From: Salinibacter pepae
GTDB taxonomy: Bacteria; Bacteroidota; Rhodothermia; Rhodothermales; Salinibacteraceae
Length of the DNA: 64,000 bases
NCBI RefSeq assembly: GCF_947077775.1
Contig: NZ_CAMTTE010000001.1
Coordinates: forward strand, 434,001 to 498,000
Direction: 5' to 3'
Both the position numbers and the translations under genes were made by a program. The notes below the pieces were generated by a model. That model had not been told where the DNA came from. It made no database searches and saw only the letters and a list, made by a program, of their open reading frames with translations. Positions 26,864-35,630 of this stretch are shown piece after piece (positions within the stretch are counted from its first letter, which is position 1; every line of letters begins with the position of its first letter).

Positions 26864-27409
26864 ATGCTTGAAACCATCCGCTCTGCCGTTGGCGTGCTGT
26901 CGGCCTTCGTGCTGCCGGCCCTGCTCGTCGGCTTTCCCCTCTACGGCCTCCTCAAAGGCGTCCGGGTCTACGAGGTGTTTGTCGAGGGCGCCAAGGAGGG
27001 CTTCGACGTCGCCGTGACCATCATTCCGTACCTGATCGCCATCCTCTTCGCCATCGGGATGTTTCGGGCCTCGGGCGCCATGGACTACCTGGTGAACGTG
27101 CTCGACCCCGTGCTGGGCGTCATCGGCGTGCCCGCCGAGGTCCTGCCGATGGGCATCGTGCGGCCCCTCACGGGCTCCGGCTCCGCGGGCCTCGTGGCCG
27201 ACATGATCAACCAGTACGGCGAGGACTCCCTCGTGGTGAAGATGGCCGCGACCATGTTCGGCTCCACCGAGACCACCTTCTACGTCATCGCGGTCTACTT
27301 CGGCGCCGTCAACATCCGTGATACGCGCCACGCCGTCCCCGCCGGCCTCTTTGCCGATTTCGTCGGCTTCCTCGCGTCGGTGTACATGGTGCAGTTGCTA
27401 TTCGGATAG
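26864..27409 (+). CDS. spmB: SpmB-like membrane protein
   Basis: This 181-residue membrane protein matches the SpmB partner: VLPALLVGFPLYGLLKGVRVYEVFVEGAKEGF, then IPYLIAILFAIGMFRASG and GIVRPLTGSGSAG, ending in TMFGSTETTFYVIAVYFGAV. The Gly-rich PLTGSGSAG and the STET element form the Gate-domain signature. It is encoded directly after SpmA and almost certainly forms a two-protein channel or transporter with it. Length and spacing agree with two-gene SpmAB systems. The transported solute is unknown. Confidence 0.87.
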   Translation: MLETIRSAVGVLSAFVLPALLVGFPLYGLLKGVRVYEVFVEGAKEGFDVAVTIIPYLIAILFAIGMFRASGAMDYLVNVLDPVLGVIGVPAEVLPMGIVRPLTGSGSAGLVADMINQYGEDSLVVKMAATMFGSTETTFYVIAVYFGAVNIRDTRHAVPAGLFADFVGFLASVYMVQLLFG

Positions 27410-27456
27410 CGCAGGAATCCGGTCTGCGTCCCGCCCCAGGACGAATGGGGGGAGTG

Positions 27457-29010
27457 TCAGAGGGGCCGTTCGGCCAGCGCGTTCACGATGGCATCCTGGG
27501 CGGCCCGCACGTCCTCGGCGTCGGCCAGGTGGTGATTGCAGAAGATCACGAAGGCGAGCGGCGTGCCGCGGGGGGTGCGTACGTATCCACTGAGCGCACT
27601 GGCCCCGGTCAACGTGCCGGTTTTGGCGCGCACCTCGTTCCGGGCCGCGGCGCCTCGGGGGAACCGGTATTCAAGGGTGCCCTCTCGCCCCCCCGTCGGC
27701 AGCGAGTCGTAGAACGCCGCGCGGCGGTCGGACGGCGCCTCGCTCCACATGTGCACGAGGAGCCGGGTCATGGCACGGGGCCGCACGTAGTTCTTGCGCG
27801 AGAGGCCCGAGCCGTCCACGACCCGCACCCGACTGGTGTCGATGCCCACCTCCGACAGCTCCGTGCGCACGGCCAGGGCACCAAGTGCCGCCGATCCCGC
27901 CGTGAGGTCGTCGGCGGTGGTGTCCGGCGGCCCCACCACTGCGAGCGTGCGGAGGAGCTGCTCGGCGTACAGGTTCTGGCTCTCGTGGTTCATCGTCTGC
28001 ACGACCTCCCGCAGCGGGGGCGACCGGTACGTTCCAACCCGCCGCACCGAGTCGGCCTCGTAGCGCGGCGTGAGGGGCGAATCGTCCACGTCCCGCCCCT
28101 GCCCCCCTACCGAAATGCCTTCCCGGAGCAGCACGGACCGCAGCGTGTGGGTGAAGTATTTCGTCGGCTCCGTGATCGTGAGGGTCTCCTCCTGAAGTTC
28201 GTTCGGGTGGATTCGCGAGCGGACCGTGAAGGTGTTCTCCGAAAAGGGACGGTCGTAGTCCTCGTCGGACGTCGAGTCCCGCGGCACCGTTCGGCTCTGA
28301 TTGCGGACCCGAACGTAATCGGTCTCGAAGGGCGACCAGGCAACGCGGCCGGGCGCCCCCACCTGGCGGCCCCGCACCTCCAGGTCAATCGTGTTGCCGT
28401 TGAAGACGAGCCCGTTGATCTCCGCGGCGTACGCGTAGGGCACGTCGTTCCAGCTCCACCCGTCCCCGAGCGGCACGTCGCTGAACGGATTGTCGTCCCC
28501 CAAAATGTCGCCTTCGATGCGCGTGATGCCGGCCGCCCGCAGCGAGTCCGCCCAGTCCCGAAAGACCGCCGTGGGGTCGTCCCGCTGCGCGTAGCCGCCC
28601 AGCGTCGGGTCCCCACTCCCCCGCACGATCAGGTTCCCGCGCAGGACGCCGTTCCGCACCGACCCGTCCACGTACAGCCCCGTCTCGTACCGGTACGAGG
28701 GGCCCAGCCGGCGGAGGGCGGCGGCCGCGGTCAAGAGCTTGGTGTTGGATGCGGGCGTGAACAGGTGCTCCGGATTGTGCTGAAACAGGCGCTCGCCCGT
28801 CTCCAGGTTGGTCACCTCAATGCCCCAGAGTGCGCCCGTGTACGGGGCGGCCTCGATCGTGTCGGTGACGACGGACCGGATGTACGCCCGGGTCGACTGC
28901 GGCTCGGTGGCCGGTTGGGCGACGGCCGCTTTCGCCGCCCCCACGACGAGCATCAAAAGCCCAAAAAGGAGCCCCGCACTTCTTCCGAACGGCAAACCGG
29001 ATCGCGACAT
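27457..29010 (-). CDS. dacB: D-alanyl-D-alanine carboxypeptidase/endopeptidase, PBP4 type
   Basis: This 517-residue periplasmic serine peptidase trims peptidoglycan peptides. It has a signal peptide (LLFGLLMLVVGAAKAAVAQ). The active-site motifs of the S13 family are complete: Ser88-x-x-Lys91 in TPASNTKLLT, SGLSRKN as the S-x-N element, and RAKTGTLTG as the K-T-G element. The large insertion between the first two motifs, about 250 residues, identifies the PBP4/DacB class rather than DacA. The ATG at 29010 gives the signal peptide. The M20 peptidase gene lies 42 bases upstream in the same direction. Confidence 0.93.
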   Translation of the reverse strand: MSRSGLPFGRSAGLLFGLLMLVVGAAKAAVAQPATEPQSTRAYIRSVVTDTIEAAPYTGALWGIEVTNLETGERLFQHNPEHLFTPASNTKLLTAAAALRRLGPSYRYETGLYVDGSVRNGVLRGNLIVRGSGDPTLGGYAQRDDPTAVFRDWADSLRAAGITRIEGDILGDDNPFSDVPLGDGWSWNDVPYAYAAEINGLVFNGNTIDLEVRGRQVGAPGRVAWSPFETDYVRVRNQSRTVPRDSTSDEDYDRPFSENTFTVRSRIHPNELQEETLTITEPTKYFTHTLRSVLLREGISVGGQGRDVDDSPLTPRYEADSVRRVGTYRSPPLREVVQTMNHESQNLYAEQLLRTLAVVGPPDTTADDLTAGSAALGALAVRTELSEVGIDTSRVRVVDGSGLSRKNYVRPRAMTRLLVHMWSEAPSDRRAAFYDSLPTGGREGTLEYRFPRGAAARNEVRAKTGTLTGASALSGYVRTPRGTPLAFVIFCNHHLADAEDVRAAQDAIVNALAERPL

Positions 29011-29052
29011 GGACGTGGTGTTGATGGGTCAGAGGAGATGGACGGGAGGCCG

Positions 29053-30570
29053 TCAGCCGTCCGGCTCGGCGCCGGACGTGCGCGTTACCGGGAGGCGATC
29101 GGCGTTGCGGATAAGCTGCGTGTAGAACTGGACGACCGTCCGGTAGTCGTCGACCGCAATGCGCTCATTGGCCCCGTGGATGCGGCTCCGGTCGTCCGGC
29201 CCGAGCTGGTACGGCACGAATCGGTACACGGCGTCACTGTCGTCGGCGTAGTAGCCGCTGTCCGTGCGCCCGGGCAGGAGGTAGGGGGCCACGACGACCG
29301 AATCCGCCGTGACCTGCCCGATGGTTCGCTGCATCATCCGGAACGCCGGCGTGTCGATCGCCGACACCGACGGGGGGGAGGTCGACCGGATCGGCTCCAC
29401 CTGGACGGACAGCCCGTCCAGGACGCGCCGGACGTGGGCCACGACCTCGCCAACCGACTGGCTCGGCAGAATCCGGAAGTTGACCACGGCCCGGGCCTCC
29501 GTCGGAATGACGTTGTCCTTCACCCCGGCGTCAAGGCGCGTCGGCACGGTCGTCGTCCGGATTGCGGCCCGGGTCGCCGGGCGGCGGTTCAGTACGGCTC
29601 GCAGGATTGGGGTGGTGAGCCACCGATTTGCCAGCATCGTCCGCATCGGAAGCGTCACCTCCGGCGCGAGGTAGTCGAACATGGTGCCCGCCACGCCCGT
29701 GAGGCGGGACGGCAGCGGGTTGGCCCGCAACCGGGTCAGCGCCTCGTTGAGCCCCTCGATGCTGGTCCGAGACGGCGGCACGGACGAGTGTCCCCCCGGC
29801 CCGTCGGCCGTAAGCGCCACGCTCAAAAACCCTTTGCCCGCCACCCCTACGACCGCAAGGGGGTCCGTCAGGCCGGGGAGCGCGCCCCGCGCAATGGCCC
29901 CTCCTTCATCCACCACCAGTGCCGGGGAGGCGTTTCCGGCCGTAATTCGCTCGGACAGGGCGCGCCCGCCCCGCGCCCCGCCCACCTCTTCGTCGTGCCC
30001 CAGCGCCACGTGCACCGTCCGCCGCGGCGTTACGCCCCGATTCAGCAGGGCCTCGATGGCCTCCAGGATGCCGAGGGCGCTCGCCTTGTCGTCCAGGGCC
30101 CCGCGCCCCCACACGTATCCGTCGGCGATCCGCCCCCCGAACGGCGGGTGCGTCCAGGCCGAGGCGTCTTCGATCGGCACCACGTCGACGTGCGCCATGA
30201 GCACAATCGGCGCGAGGGATGGGTCGCTTCCCCTCCAGGTGTAGAGGCGACTCAGCCCGTTGACGTGCATCGTGTCGAGGGCGGTGTGGACGGTCGGGAA
30301 GGCCTGGGCCACATGCCGATAGAAGTCGCGGAACGCCGCCGAGTCGAGCTTCGCAGGATCCCGCTGGGTGATGGTTCGGATCTTGAGGGCCTCGGCAAGC
30401 CGCCGGGGGGCATCGGCGGCGACCGCCGGGTCCACCGGCTCCGTCTCTGTCTGGCGCGACTCGACTTGGCTGGTCCGGACCGCGACGACGGCGAGCACAG
30501 CCCCGAGCGCCAGTCCGGTGCCGATCAGGAGATACGGTCCGGGGAGCCAGTCGGGGAGCATGCGGGGCAT
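29053..30570 (-). CDS. M20-family metallopeptidase, membrane-anchored (carboxypeptidase S-like)
   Basis: This 505-residue peptidase is anchored by a N-terminal helix (PYLLIGTGLALGAVLAVVAV), so the catalytic domain is probably periplasmic. The zinc ligands and catalytic acids are in LMAHVDVVPI, WGRGALDDKAS and GHDEEVGGARG. A dimerisation domain follows (GGHSSVPPS) and the C-terminal VLDGLSVQVEPIRSTSP continues into the catalytic fold. It is closest in layout to the carboxypeptidase S / PM20D1 group, which cleaves or forms N-acyl amino acids and small peptides. The downstream neighbour is dacB, and both may recycle wall or nutrient peptides. Confidence 0.9.
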   Translation of the reverse strand: MPRMLPDWLPGPYLLIGTGLALGAVLAVVAVRTSQVESRQTETEPVDPAVAADAPRRLAEALKIRTITQRDPAKLDSAAFRDFYRHVAQAFPTVHTALDTMHVNGLSRLYTWRGSDPSLAPIVLMAHVDVVPIEDASAWTHPPFGGRIADGYVWGRGALDDKASALGILEAIEALLNRGVTPRRTVHVALGHDEEVGGARGGRALSERITAGNASPALVVDEGGAIARGALPGLTDPLAVVGVAGKGFLSVALTADGPGGHSSVPPSRTSIEGLNEALTRLRANPLPSRLTGVAGTMFDYLAPEVTLPMRTMLANRWLTTPILRAVLNRRPATRAAIRTTTVPTRLDAGVKDNVIPTEARAVVNFRILPSQSVGEVVAHVRRVLDGLSVQVEPIRSTSPPSVSAIDTPAFRMMQRTIGQVTADSVVVAPYLLPGRTDSGYYADDSDAVYRFVPYQLGPDDRSRIHGANERIAVDDYRTVVQFYTQLIRNADRLPVTRTSGAEPDG

Positions 30571-30782
30571 GTCGGAACGACGGAGTCACAGTGCCGGCGT
30601 TCGCCACGACCCGCCTGGGCACAAGTTCCGAACGAGGCGATCCTCCTGTGCTCGGATCTCTGCACTGCGGGTGTCTCTCCTCCGCATCCCGTTGCGCCGT
30701 CGGACACGCGGCCGTACACGGCCAAGCCCCGTTCCCATCGTGTTCGGTCTGTTTGGAGAGTCGCCTTTCCTCCCCCCCGACG

Positions 30783-31295
30783 CTAGTTCAGACACAGCGA
30801 CCCATACCGGGTCACGTGGACGGGCATGAACGGGGCGGGAGGCGGCGCGGGCCCGTCGGCTTCGGCGTCGGCCTCCGGGGCGGGATCGGGGGGCAGCGCC
30901 TCCCCACTCGGCTCAAAGAACGCCAGCGCCTCCGCAATCTCGTTCCCCTCTTCGCCAAACAGGGTGGCCCGGACGTGGTAGCGGGGCGGCTCCGCAAGCA
31001 CCACCTCTGCGTTGGCCTGGACCGATCCCTGATAATCGGGCTGGCTGACACTCATGTTGAAGCGCTCCAACGAAAGTCGCCCCTCTTTCTCGACTGAGCC
31101 CGCTGCCAGGGACGCGACGTCAGCCAAGAGTTGCTGGTGGGGGACATGGGGGACCACGGCGCGGTCCGTCTCTCCGTCAATCGCACCCACCACCTCGGCG
31201 TATCCGTAGGAGATGTCCACGGGGCCGGTGGCCTGCTCCGAAGAGGCGGCCGAGTAGAGATGCTTCAGACGCTGGTAGTGCTGCTGGGCAACCAT
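30783..31295 (-). CDS. Probable hotdog-fold protein
   Basis: This 170-residue protein has the look of a single hotdog domain: a helix with HQQLLADVASLAAGS after a first strand, then long strands RLSLERFNMSVSQPDYQGSV and VVLAEPPRYHVRATLF, and LAFFEPS. PaaI-type thioesterases share this order, but the usual active-site residues are not obvious, so the activity is uncertain. The last 45 residues are proline-rich and acidic (LPPDPAPEADAEAD), probably disordered. The ATG at 31295 is used; upstream residues are not protein-like. It is a single gene between convergent and divergent neighbours. Confidence 0.5.
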   Translation of the reverse strand: MVAQQHYQRLKHLYSAASSEQATGPVDISYGYAEVVGAIDGETDRAVVPHVPHQQLLADVASLAAGSVEKEGRLSLERFNMSVSQPDYQGSVQANAEVVLAEPPRYHVRATLFGEEGNEIAEALAFFEPSGEALPPDPAPEADAEADGPAPPPAPFMPVHVTRYGSLCLN

Positions 31296-31530
31296 ACCGG
31301 ACTGTAGGTTGTGAGAGCAAACGGGGCGAAAATGTTCAAACATCTTCGGCGGCCGAGCAACGACCCGACGCACGCAGTGGTATTGCCTTCCAAAAGCAAT
31401 GCCAGGCAGAGAACCCTGCCCGAATGGCAGGAGCCCGGCAAAGGACCTGTGAACCGACTCACGTTTCTTCGCCCACAGGCGCGTTCCTGAAAGCCTGTCA
31501 CCTTTTCTCCCCCCTCCTCCTTCCCTCGAT

Positions 31531-31764
31531 ATGCCTCTGACCCTAGAACAGCAACGTGCAGTAGCCAGTCACCTCAAGTCCCGGGCCCAGCCGCCACAGT
31601 GCCCCATCTGCGGCGCCGCCAACATGACGGTGCAGGAAGAGGTGACCCTCCTCTCGACAGATGGGGACAGTTCTTCGACGGTCCCCCGCATCAATGTGGT
31701 GTGTGAGTACTGCGGGTACGTGCTACACTTTTCCCCCTCCGCGGTCGGCCTGTCTCTTCAGTAG
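31531..31764 (+). CDS. Small zinc-ribbon protein
   Basis: This 77-residue protein has two Cys pairs, CPIC at residues 24-27 and CEYC at about 58-61, spaced like a treble or ribbon zinc site. The region between them contains VPRINVVCEYCGYVLHFS, typical of small zinc-ribbon proteins. No enzymatic motif is present. Its role, perhaps DNA or RNA binding or protein interaction, is not assignable. It lies upstream of a small membrane-protein gene with a gap of about 108 bases. Confidence 0.65.
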   Translation: MPLTLEQQRAVASHLKSRAQPPQCPICGAANMTVQEEVTLLSTDGDSSSTVPRINVVCEYCGYVLHFSPSAVGLSLQ

Positions 31765-31871
31765 ATCGGACCAGGGGGGCAGGCGCGTAACGGTGCGGTG
31801 CAGTCTCCACCAAAGGCGGTAGCGACGCCCGCTAAACGCTCGTCCTCGTACTCACAGCCTGTCGCCCTTCC

Positions 31872-32360
31872 GTGAAGTGGCTCAAGTCGATTCTCGTCGG
31901 CGTCCTCGGAAGCCTCGTGATGTTTCTGCTCATGATGCTCGGCATTCACGGAACGGGCATCGCCCCCTTCAACCTTCCCCCGTCCGCTGCCTTCTTGGAG
32001 CAACTCGGGCTGAATACAGGCCCCCTCCCGCTTCTCGTTCACCTCGGCTACGGGGCCACCTGGTCCCTGGTGCTGGTGGGCCTGTACGGATCTGACGCAA
32101 ACGTTCGACGAGGCATTTATCTCGCCACGGGCCTCTGGGCCTTCATGATGCTCATCTATTCCCCGCTCATCGGGTGGGGCGTCTTCGGAATTGGGGGCTC
32201 GGGCCACACGCTCGCCGCGAGCGATCCCCTCCATCTCGGCTCGGCGGCCAAGTACATCGTCGCGACGCTCCTGCTTCACCTCGTTTACGGCTCCATTATC
32301 GGCGGCCTCAATCCGGCCTGGATCCAGTCCGAGAAGTCGTCGACACGGTCCACGGCGTAG
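31872..32360 (+). CDS. Four-helix membrane protein, unknown function
   Basis: This 162-residue protein begins at a GTG at 31872 and has four hydrophobic helices at about residues 5-26, 53-73, 83-107 and 129-147. Charged residues are few, and the loops are short. The sequence FLLMMLGIHGTGIAPFNLPPSAAFLEQLGL and the ending LVYGSIIGGLNPAW resemble small uncharacterised membrane proteins (DUF6789-like), but I cannot confirm the family. It converges with the next small membrane gene. There is no informative context. Confidence 0.65.
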   Translation: MKWLKSILVGVLGSLVMFLLMMLGIHGTGIAPFNLPPSAAFLEQLGLNTGPLPLLVHLGYGATWSLVLVGLYGSDANVRRGIYLATGLWAFMMLIYSPLIGWGVFGIGGSGHTLAASDPLHLGSAAKYIVATLLLHLVYGSIIGGLNPAWIQSEKSSTRSTA

Positions 32361-32382
32361 ACACGGCCGAGCGGGGCCTGCC

Positions 32383-32604
32383 CTAGCTTGCCGAGTCTCC
32401 GTCCTGGAGCTCCAGGTGAAGCGCAAGGGCCATCACGGTGCTCGTCACCCCGAGAAACGCAGGAATGACCCCAAGAACGAGGTACCAGTCGCCGGTCAGG
32501 CCCCGATCAGGCCCCACCCAGAGGGAAATGATTGCCCACGCGTAGAAGAAGACCGCACTGGCGTAGGTGATCGGAAAGAGGGTTTCCTTCGTGTCGTTGG
32601 TCAT
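32383..32604 (-). CDS. Two-helix membrane protein, unknown function
   Basis: This 73-residue protein has two likely membrane helices (residues 12-31 and 41-62) separated by a short polar loop with GPDRGLTGD. It ends in acidic residues (LELQDGDSAS). No family is recognised. The gene starts with a clear ATG, follows the photolyase gene by about 17 bases and probably belongs to the same transcript, which may mean a link to light or stress response, but this is only positional. Confidence 0.6.
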   Translation of the reverse strand: MTNDTKETLFPITYASAVFFYAWAIISLWVGPDRGLTGDWYLVLGVIPAFLGVTSTVMALALHLELQDGDSAS

Positions 32605-32621
32605 GACGGTTGCAGCGGTGG

Positions 32622-34010
32622 CTACGCAGATTGCGCGACCGTCGCAAGACGGTCTACCTTCTCAACATAGGCGTCCGGATCGGCCTTCCGATCCAGGCCG
32701 CCCTGGCTCATGTACCGCACCTTTCCGTACACGGGCCGTTCCTTCCACCCGCGGTCGTGGAGCCCAAACACCCACGCCACGTTCGCGAAGGAATTGGGAT
32801 CGCGTCCGTCGAGGAAGTACCGGTTGTTGAGCCGAAGCGTGCGGTCGTAGGCCGTCTTCGGATCGGGGGACCATTCCAAAATCTTCTTGCCCCAGTACAT
32901 GCGCATGTAGTTGTGCATGTAGCCGGTCTCCCGCATTTCTTTCATTGCCGCGTTCCAGTACGGGTCGTGGGTGGTCCCGTCCTCCAGCTCGTCCAGGCTG
33001 TAGACGTACTCACGCTCGTCGTCGGCGTGTTCGGCCAGGCTTTCACGGGCCCACTCCGGCAGGCACGTGTACGAGTCGTAGGTGTCGGGCCGGAAGTGGA
33101 CGTGGTTCATCGTCAGCTCGCGCCGAACCACGAGCTCTTCGATGTAGGAGTCGATGTCCGACTCCGGGCCCTCGGCCCGGCGCACCTGCTGGGCCAGCCA
33201 CACGGGCGAGATTTGCCCGTAGTGGAGGTACTTGCTCATGTGCGAGACCGCGTGGGAGTGGATTTGGTTGCGGTTCTCGTCGTACCCGTCCAGATGCTCC
33301 GCGAGAAAATCGTCCAGGATGGCCTCGGCCTCGGAAACGCCGCCCGGATACAGGTCGGAAACCGCCCCCACGCGCCGGTCGAGATCCATCTGGTTCGTGA
33401 CGGCCTCGATGTCGTCGAGCGAGCGTCCTGAATCGATGTCCAGGTCGAGGGAGGGGGTCTCCACGGGCACCGGTTCCGGCAGCTTCAGACACCGCTCTAG
33501 GTGCTCGTGGATCTTCGGCCGGATGGTCCGGGCGGCGTACTCCGCCTTGTCGGTGACCGTCTCGACGGGCACCACCACATCGCCTTCCACCTGCTCCACC
33601 CGACAGGGGGCCTCCTCCGCCACGCGGGCCCGCCACTGCTTTTGGTGACGGAGATACCCGCGGTCGGTGACCAGGACCGCGGCCGCCCCGGCGTACTCGA
33701 GGGCCACGTCGTCCGGTGCCCCTTCACGCACGACCAGCTTGAGCCCGCGGTCGGCGAGGCGTTGTTTGGTTTCCTGGAGGCCCTCCAGAAGGAAGGTGTG
33801 GTGCCGAAGGGTGGCCTCCGGAAAATCGTCCGTGACGCCGCACACAACCAGCAGCGGCAGGCCCGTCTCGCTGGCATGGTGGAGGGCCCGTTCCAGGGCT
33901 GGGTTGTGCTGGGCCCGCTGCGACTGCTCCATCCAGTACAGGACGTACCGGGCGCCCTCCTGAACGCCCGTGTCGTTTAGCGGCTGGATGCGGTCAGGAA
34001 GAAGGCTCAT
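32622..34010 (-). CDS. phr: Deoxyribodipyrimidine photolyase, class II
   Basis: This 462-residue FAD enzyme uses blue light to split cyclobutane pyrimidine dimers. The N-terminal antenna-domain fold starts RYVLYWMEQSQRAQHN, a class II hallmark. The C-terminal FAD domain contains ELVVRRELTMNHVHF, LPEWARESL and MRMYWGKKILEWSPDP, and ends with RLNNRYFLDGRDPNSFANV and WVFGLHDRGWKERPV, again class II specific. Length matches. UV repair fits a microbe of sun-exposed salt ponds. The ATG at 34010 agrees with family starts. The gene of the small membrane protein follows it closely. Confidence 0.95.
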   Translation of the reverse strand: MSLLPDRIQPLNDTGVQEGARYVLYWMEQSQRAQHNPALERALHHASETGLPLLVVCGVTDDFPEATLRHHTFLLEGLQETKQRLADRGLKLVVREGAPDDVALEYAGAAAVLVTDRGYLRHQKQWRARVAEEAPCRVEQVEGDVVVPVETVTDKAEYAARTIRPKIHEHLERCLKLPEPVPVETPSLDLDIDSGRSLDDIEAVTNQMDLDRRVGAVSDLYPGGVSEAEAILDDFLAEHLDGYDENRNQIHSHAVSHMSKYLHYGQISPVWLAQQVRRAEGPESDIDSYIEELVVRRELTMNHVHFRPDTYDSYTCLPEWARESLAEHADDEREYVYSLDELEDGTTHDPYWNAAMKEMRETGYMHNYMRMYWGKKILEWSPDPKTAYDRTLRLNNRYFLDGRDPNSFANVAWVFGLHDRGWKERPVYGKVRYMSQGGLDRKADPDAYVEKVDRLATVAQSA

Positions 34011-34119
34011 GTACGGGAGGGGTAGTGATCAACTTGTGCACGGGCATGCAACGGGACGGGCGACGGCCGTTTCCCGGACGCGCGCCCCGCCCCCCGAACG
34101 TGACCCGATTGTTTCGTCC

Positions 34120-35472
34120 CTACCTCGCCGTTTCCTCGCGGACGCCGCCCTGCACGTCGGTCGTCGCGACGCTCACGCCGTTGGTGGGGAAGTTGAGCTG
34201 GTTTTCCGTGGCCGCCACGACGGACGCGACCATGGTATCGCCCGTGACGTTGTTGGTGGTTCGAAGCATGTCGAGCGGACGGTCGACGCCGAGAATGAGG
34301 GCGAGGCCGGCACTCGGCACCCCGATCGACTCCAGAATCACGACGAGCATCACGATGCCCGCACTCGGCACCGCCGCGGTTCCGATGGAGGCCAGCACCG
34401 CGATCAGGACGATGTTGAGCTGCTGGGTGAACGCCAGGCTGATGCCGAGCACCTGTGCGATGAAGACCGCCGAGACGGCCTGGTAGAGGGCCGTCCCGTC
34501 CATGTTGACCGTGGCCCCCAGGGGCAGCACGAACGAGGAGACCTGCTCCGAAACGCCGAGGTTCTTCTCCGACACCTCCATTGTCACCGGCAGCGTGCCC
34601 CCGCTCGACGACGTGGAGAAGGCGACCAGCTGTGCCGGGGCGATGGCCCGGAAGTAGTCCGGGATTGAGATGGACGTAAAGAGCCGCATAAAGATGGGGT
34701 AGACCACAAACACCATGATCGCGAGCCCGATCACCACCGTCAGGCAGTAAAACCCGAGGGCACCGAGGAGGCTGGCAAGGTCCGCGGGACTCTCGGCGGC
34801 AATCGAGGTAATCGCATCGGCCAGCAGCCCAAACACCCCCACCGGCGCCGTGAGCATGATGATCTCCACCGCCTTGATGATCGCCTCGAATAAGCTGTCG
34901 AAAACCGCCAGCAACGGCTCCGACTTCTCACCGGGAAGCAGGAGGAGCACGACCCCGAGGAACAGGGCCACGAAGACGACCTGGAGCATATTTCCGTTGT
35001 CCGAGGCCGACTCGAAGAAGTTCGACGGCACGATGTCGACCAGCGGTTGCAGGGGGCCACGCCCTTCCGCCTGTTCGGCCACCTCCATGTTCTGCTCAAT
35101 GTCGCCCTGATACGTCTGCTCCAGTTGTGTGCGCATCTCCTGCGGCACGGTTCGGCCCGGCTGAAGGGTATTAACCAGGACGAGCCCAATCACGAGCGCG
35201 ACGGTGGTGGTCAAGATGTAAATCCCCAGCGTCTTTCCCCCAATCCGCGACAGCTGTTCGAGGTCGCCAAGCGACGCCACCCCCACAATCAACGACGCCA
35301 AGATAAGCGGCACCGCAATGAGTTGGAGGAGGTTTAGGAAAATCGTCCCGAACGGCGCGACCCAGTCGCTGGTGAATTGGCCCCATCCGGCGGACGCGGC
35401 GACGACCCCGTAGACGAGGCCAAGCACGAGCCCGATGATAATTTGCCAGTGAAGCTTCTTGTACCAGGGCAT
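34120..35472 (-). CDS. Dicarboxylate/amino acid:cation symporter (DAACS family)
   Basis: This 450-residue inner-membrane symporter imports glutamate, aspartate or C4-dicarboxylates with sodium or protons. The re-entrant-loop serine motif is FSTSSSGGTLPVTMEVSEKN, and the substrate/cation site NMDGTALYQAVSAVF is intact. The C-terminal helix has GVPSAGLALILGVDRPLDMLRTTNNV, like GltP, GltT and DctA, with an Asp in LGVDRPLD and an Arg in MLRTTNN. The ATG at 35472 is used, with a longer GTG start at 35478 possible. Sodium coupling would suit a halophile but is inferred. Confidence 0.93.
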   Translation of the reverse strand: MPWYKKLHWQIIIGLVLGLVYGVVAASAGWGQFTSDWVAPFGTIFLNLLQLIAVPLILASLIVGVASLGDLEQLSRIGGKTLGIYILTTTVALVIGLVLVNTLQPGRTVPQEMRTQLEQTYQGDIEQNMEVAEQAEGRGPLQPLVDIVPSNFFESASDNGNMLQVVFVALFLGVVLLLLPGEKSEPLLAVFDSLFEAIIKAVEIIMLTAPVGVFGLLADAITSIAAESPADLASLLGALGFYCLTVVIGLAIMVFVVYPIFMRLFTSISIPDYFRAIAPAQLVAFSTSSSGGTLPVTMEVSEKNLGVSEQVSSFVLPLGATVNMDGTALYQAVSAVFIAQVLGISLAFTQQLNIVLIAVLASIGTAAVPSAGIVMLVVILESIGVPSAGLALILGVDRPLDMLRTTNNVTGDTMVASVVAATENQLNFPTNGVSVATTDVQGGVREETAR

Positions 35473-35630
35473 AAGCACACTCTACTTGACGCGGAGGAGA
35501 CAGAAAGGGCGCTCTGCGTTTCTTGACACGCCTAAACTAAAGGCACATCGTCCTCCTCCACAACCCCGCCGGCTCGGGAGGAGCGCAGGTGCCTGCCTTC
35601 AAAACGGCCCCCCTCCCGGCCGCAACGCGG

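Noticed and set aside
27445-30786. Open frame of over 1100 codons opposite dacB and the M20 peptidase
   Set aside because: Arg-, Gly- and Pro-rich translation without motifs; the two peptidases with full catalytic motifs are on the other strand.
35553-35583. 7-bp inverted repeat between the symporter and DUF92 genes as a terminator
   Set aside because: A 17-base loop and no T-run on the minus strand; chance pairing in GC-rich DNA is likely.
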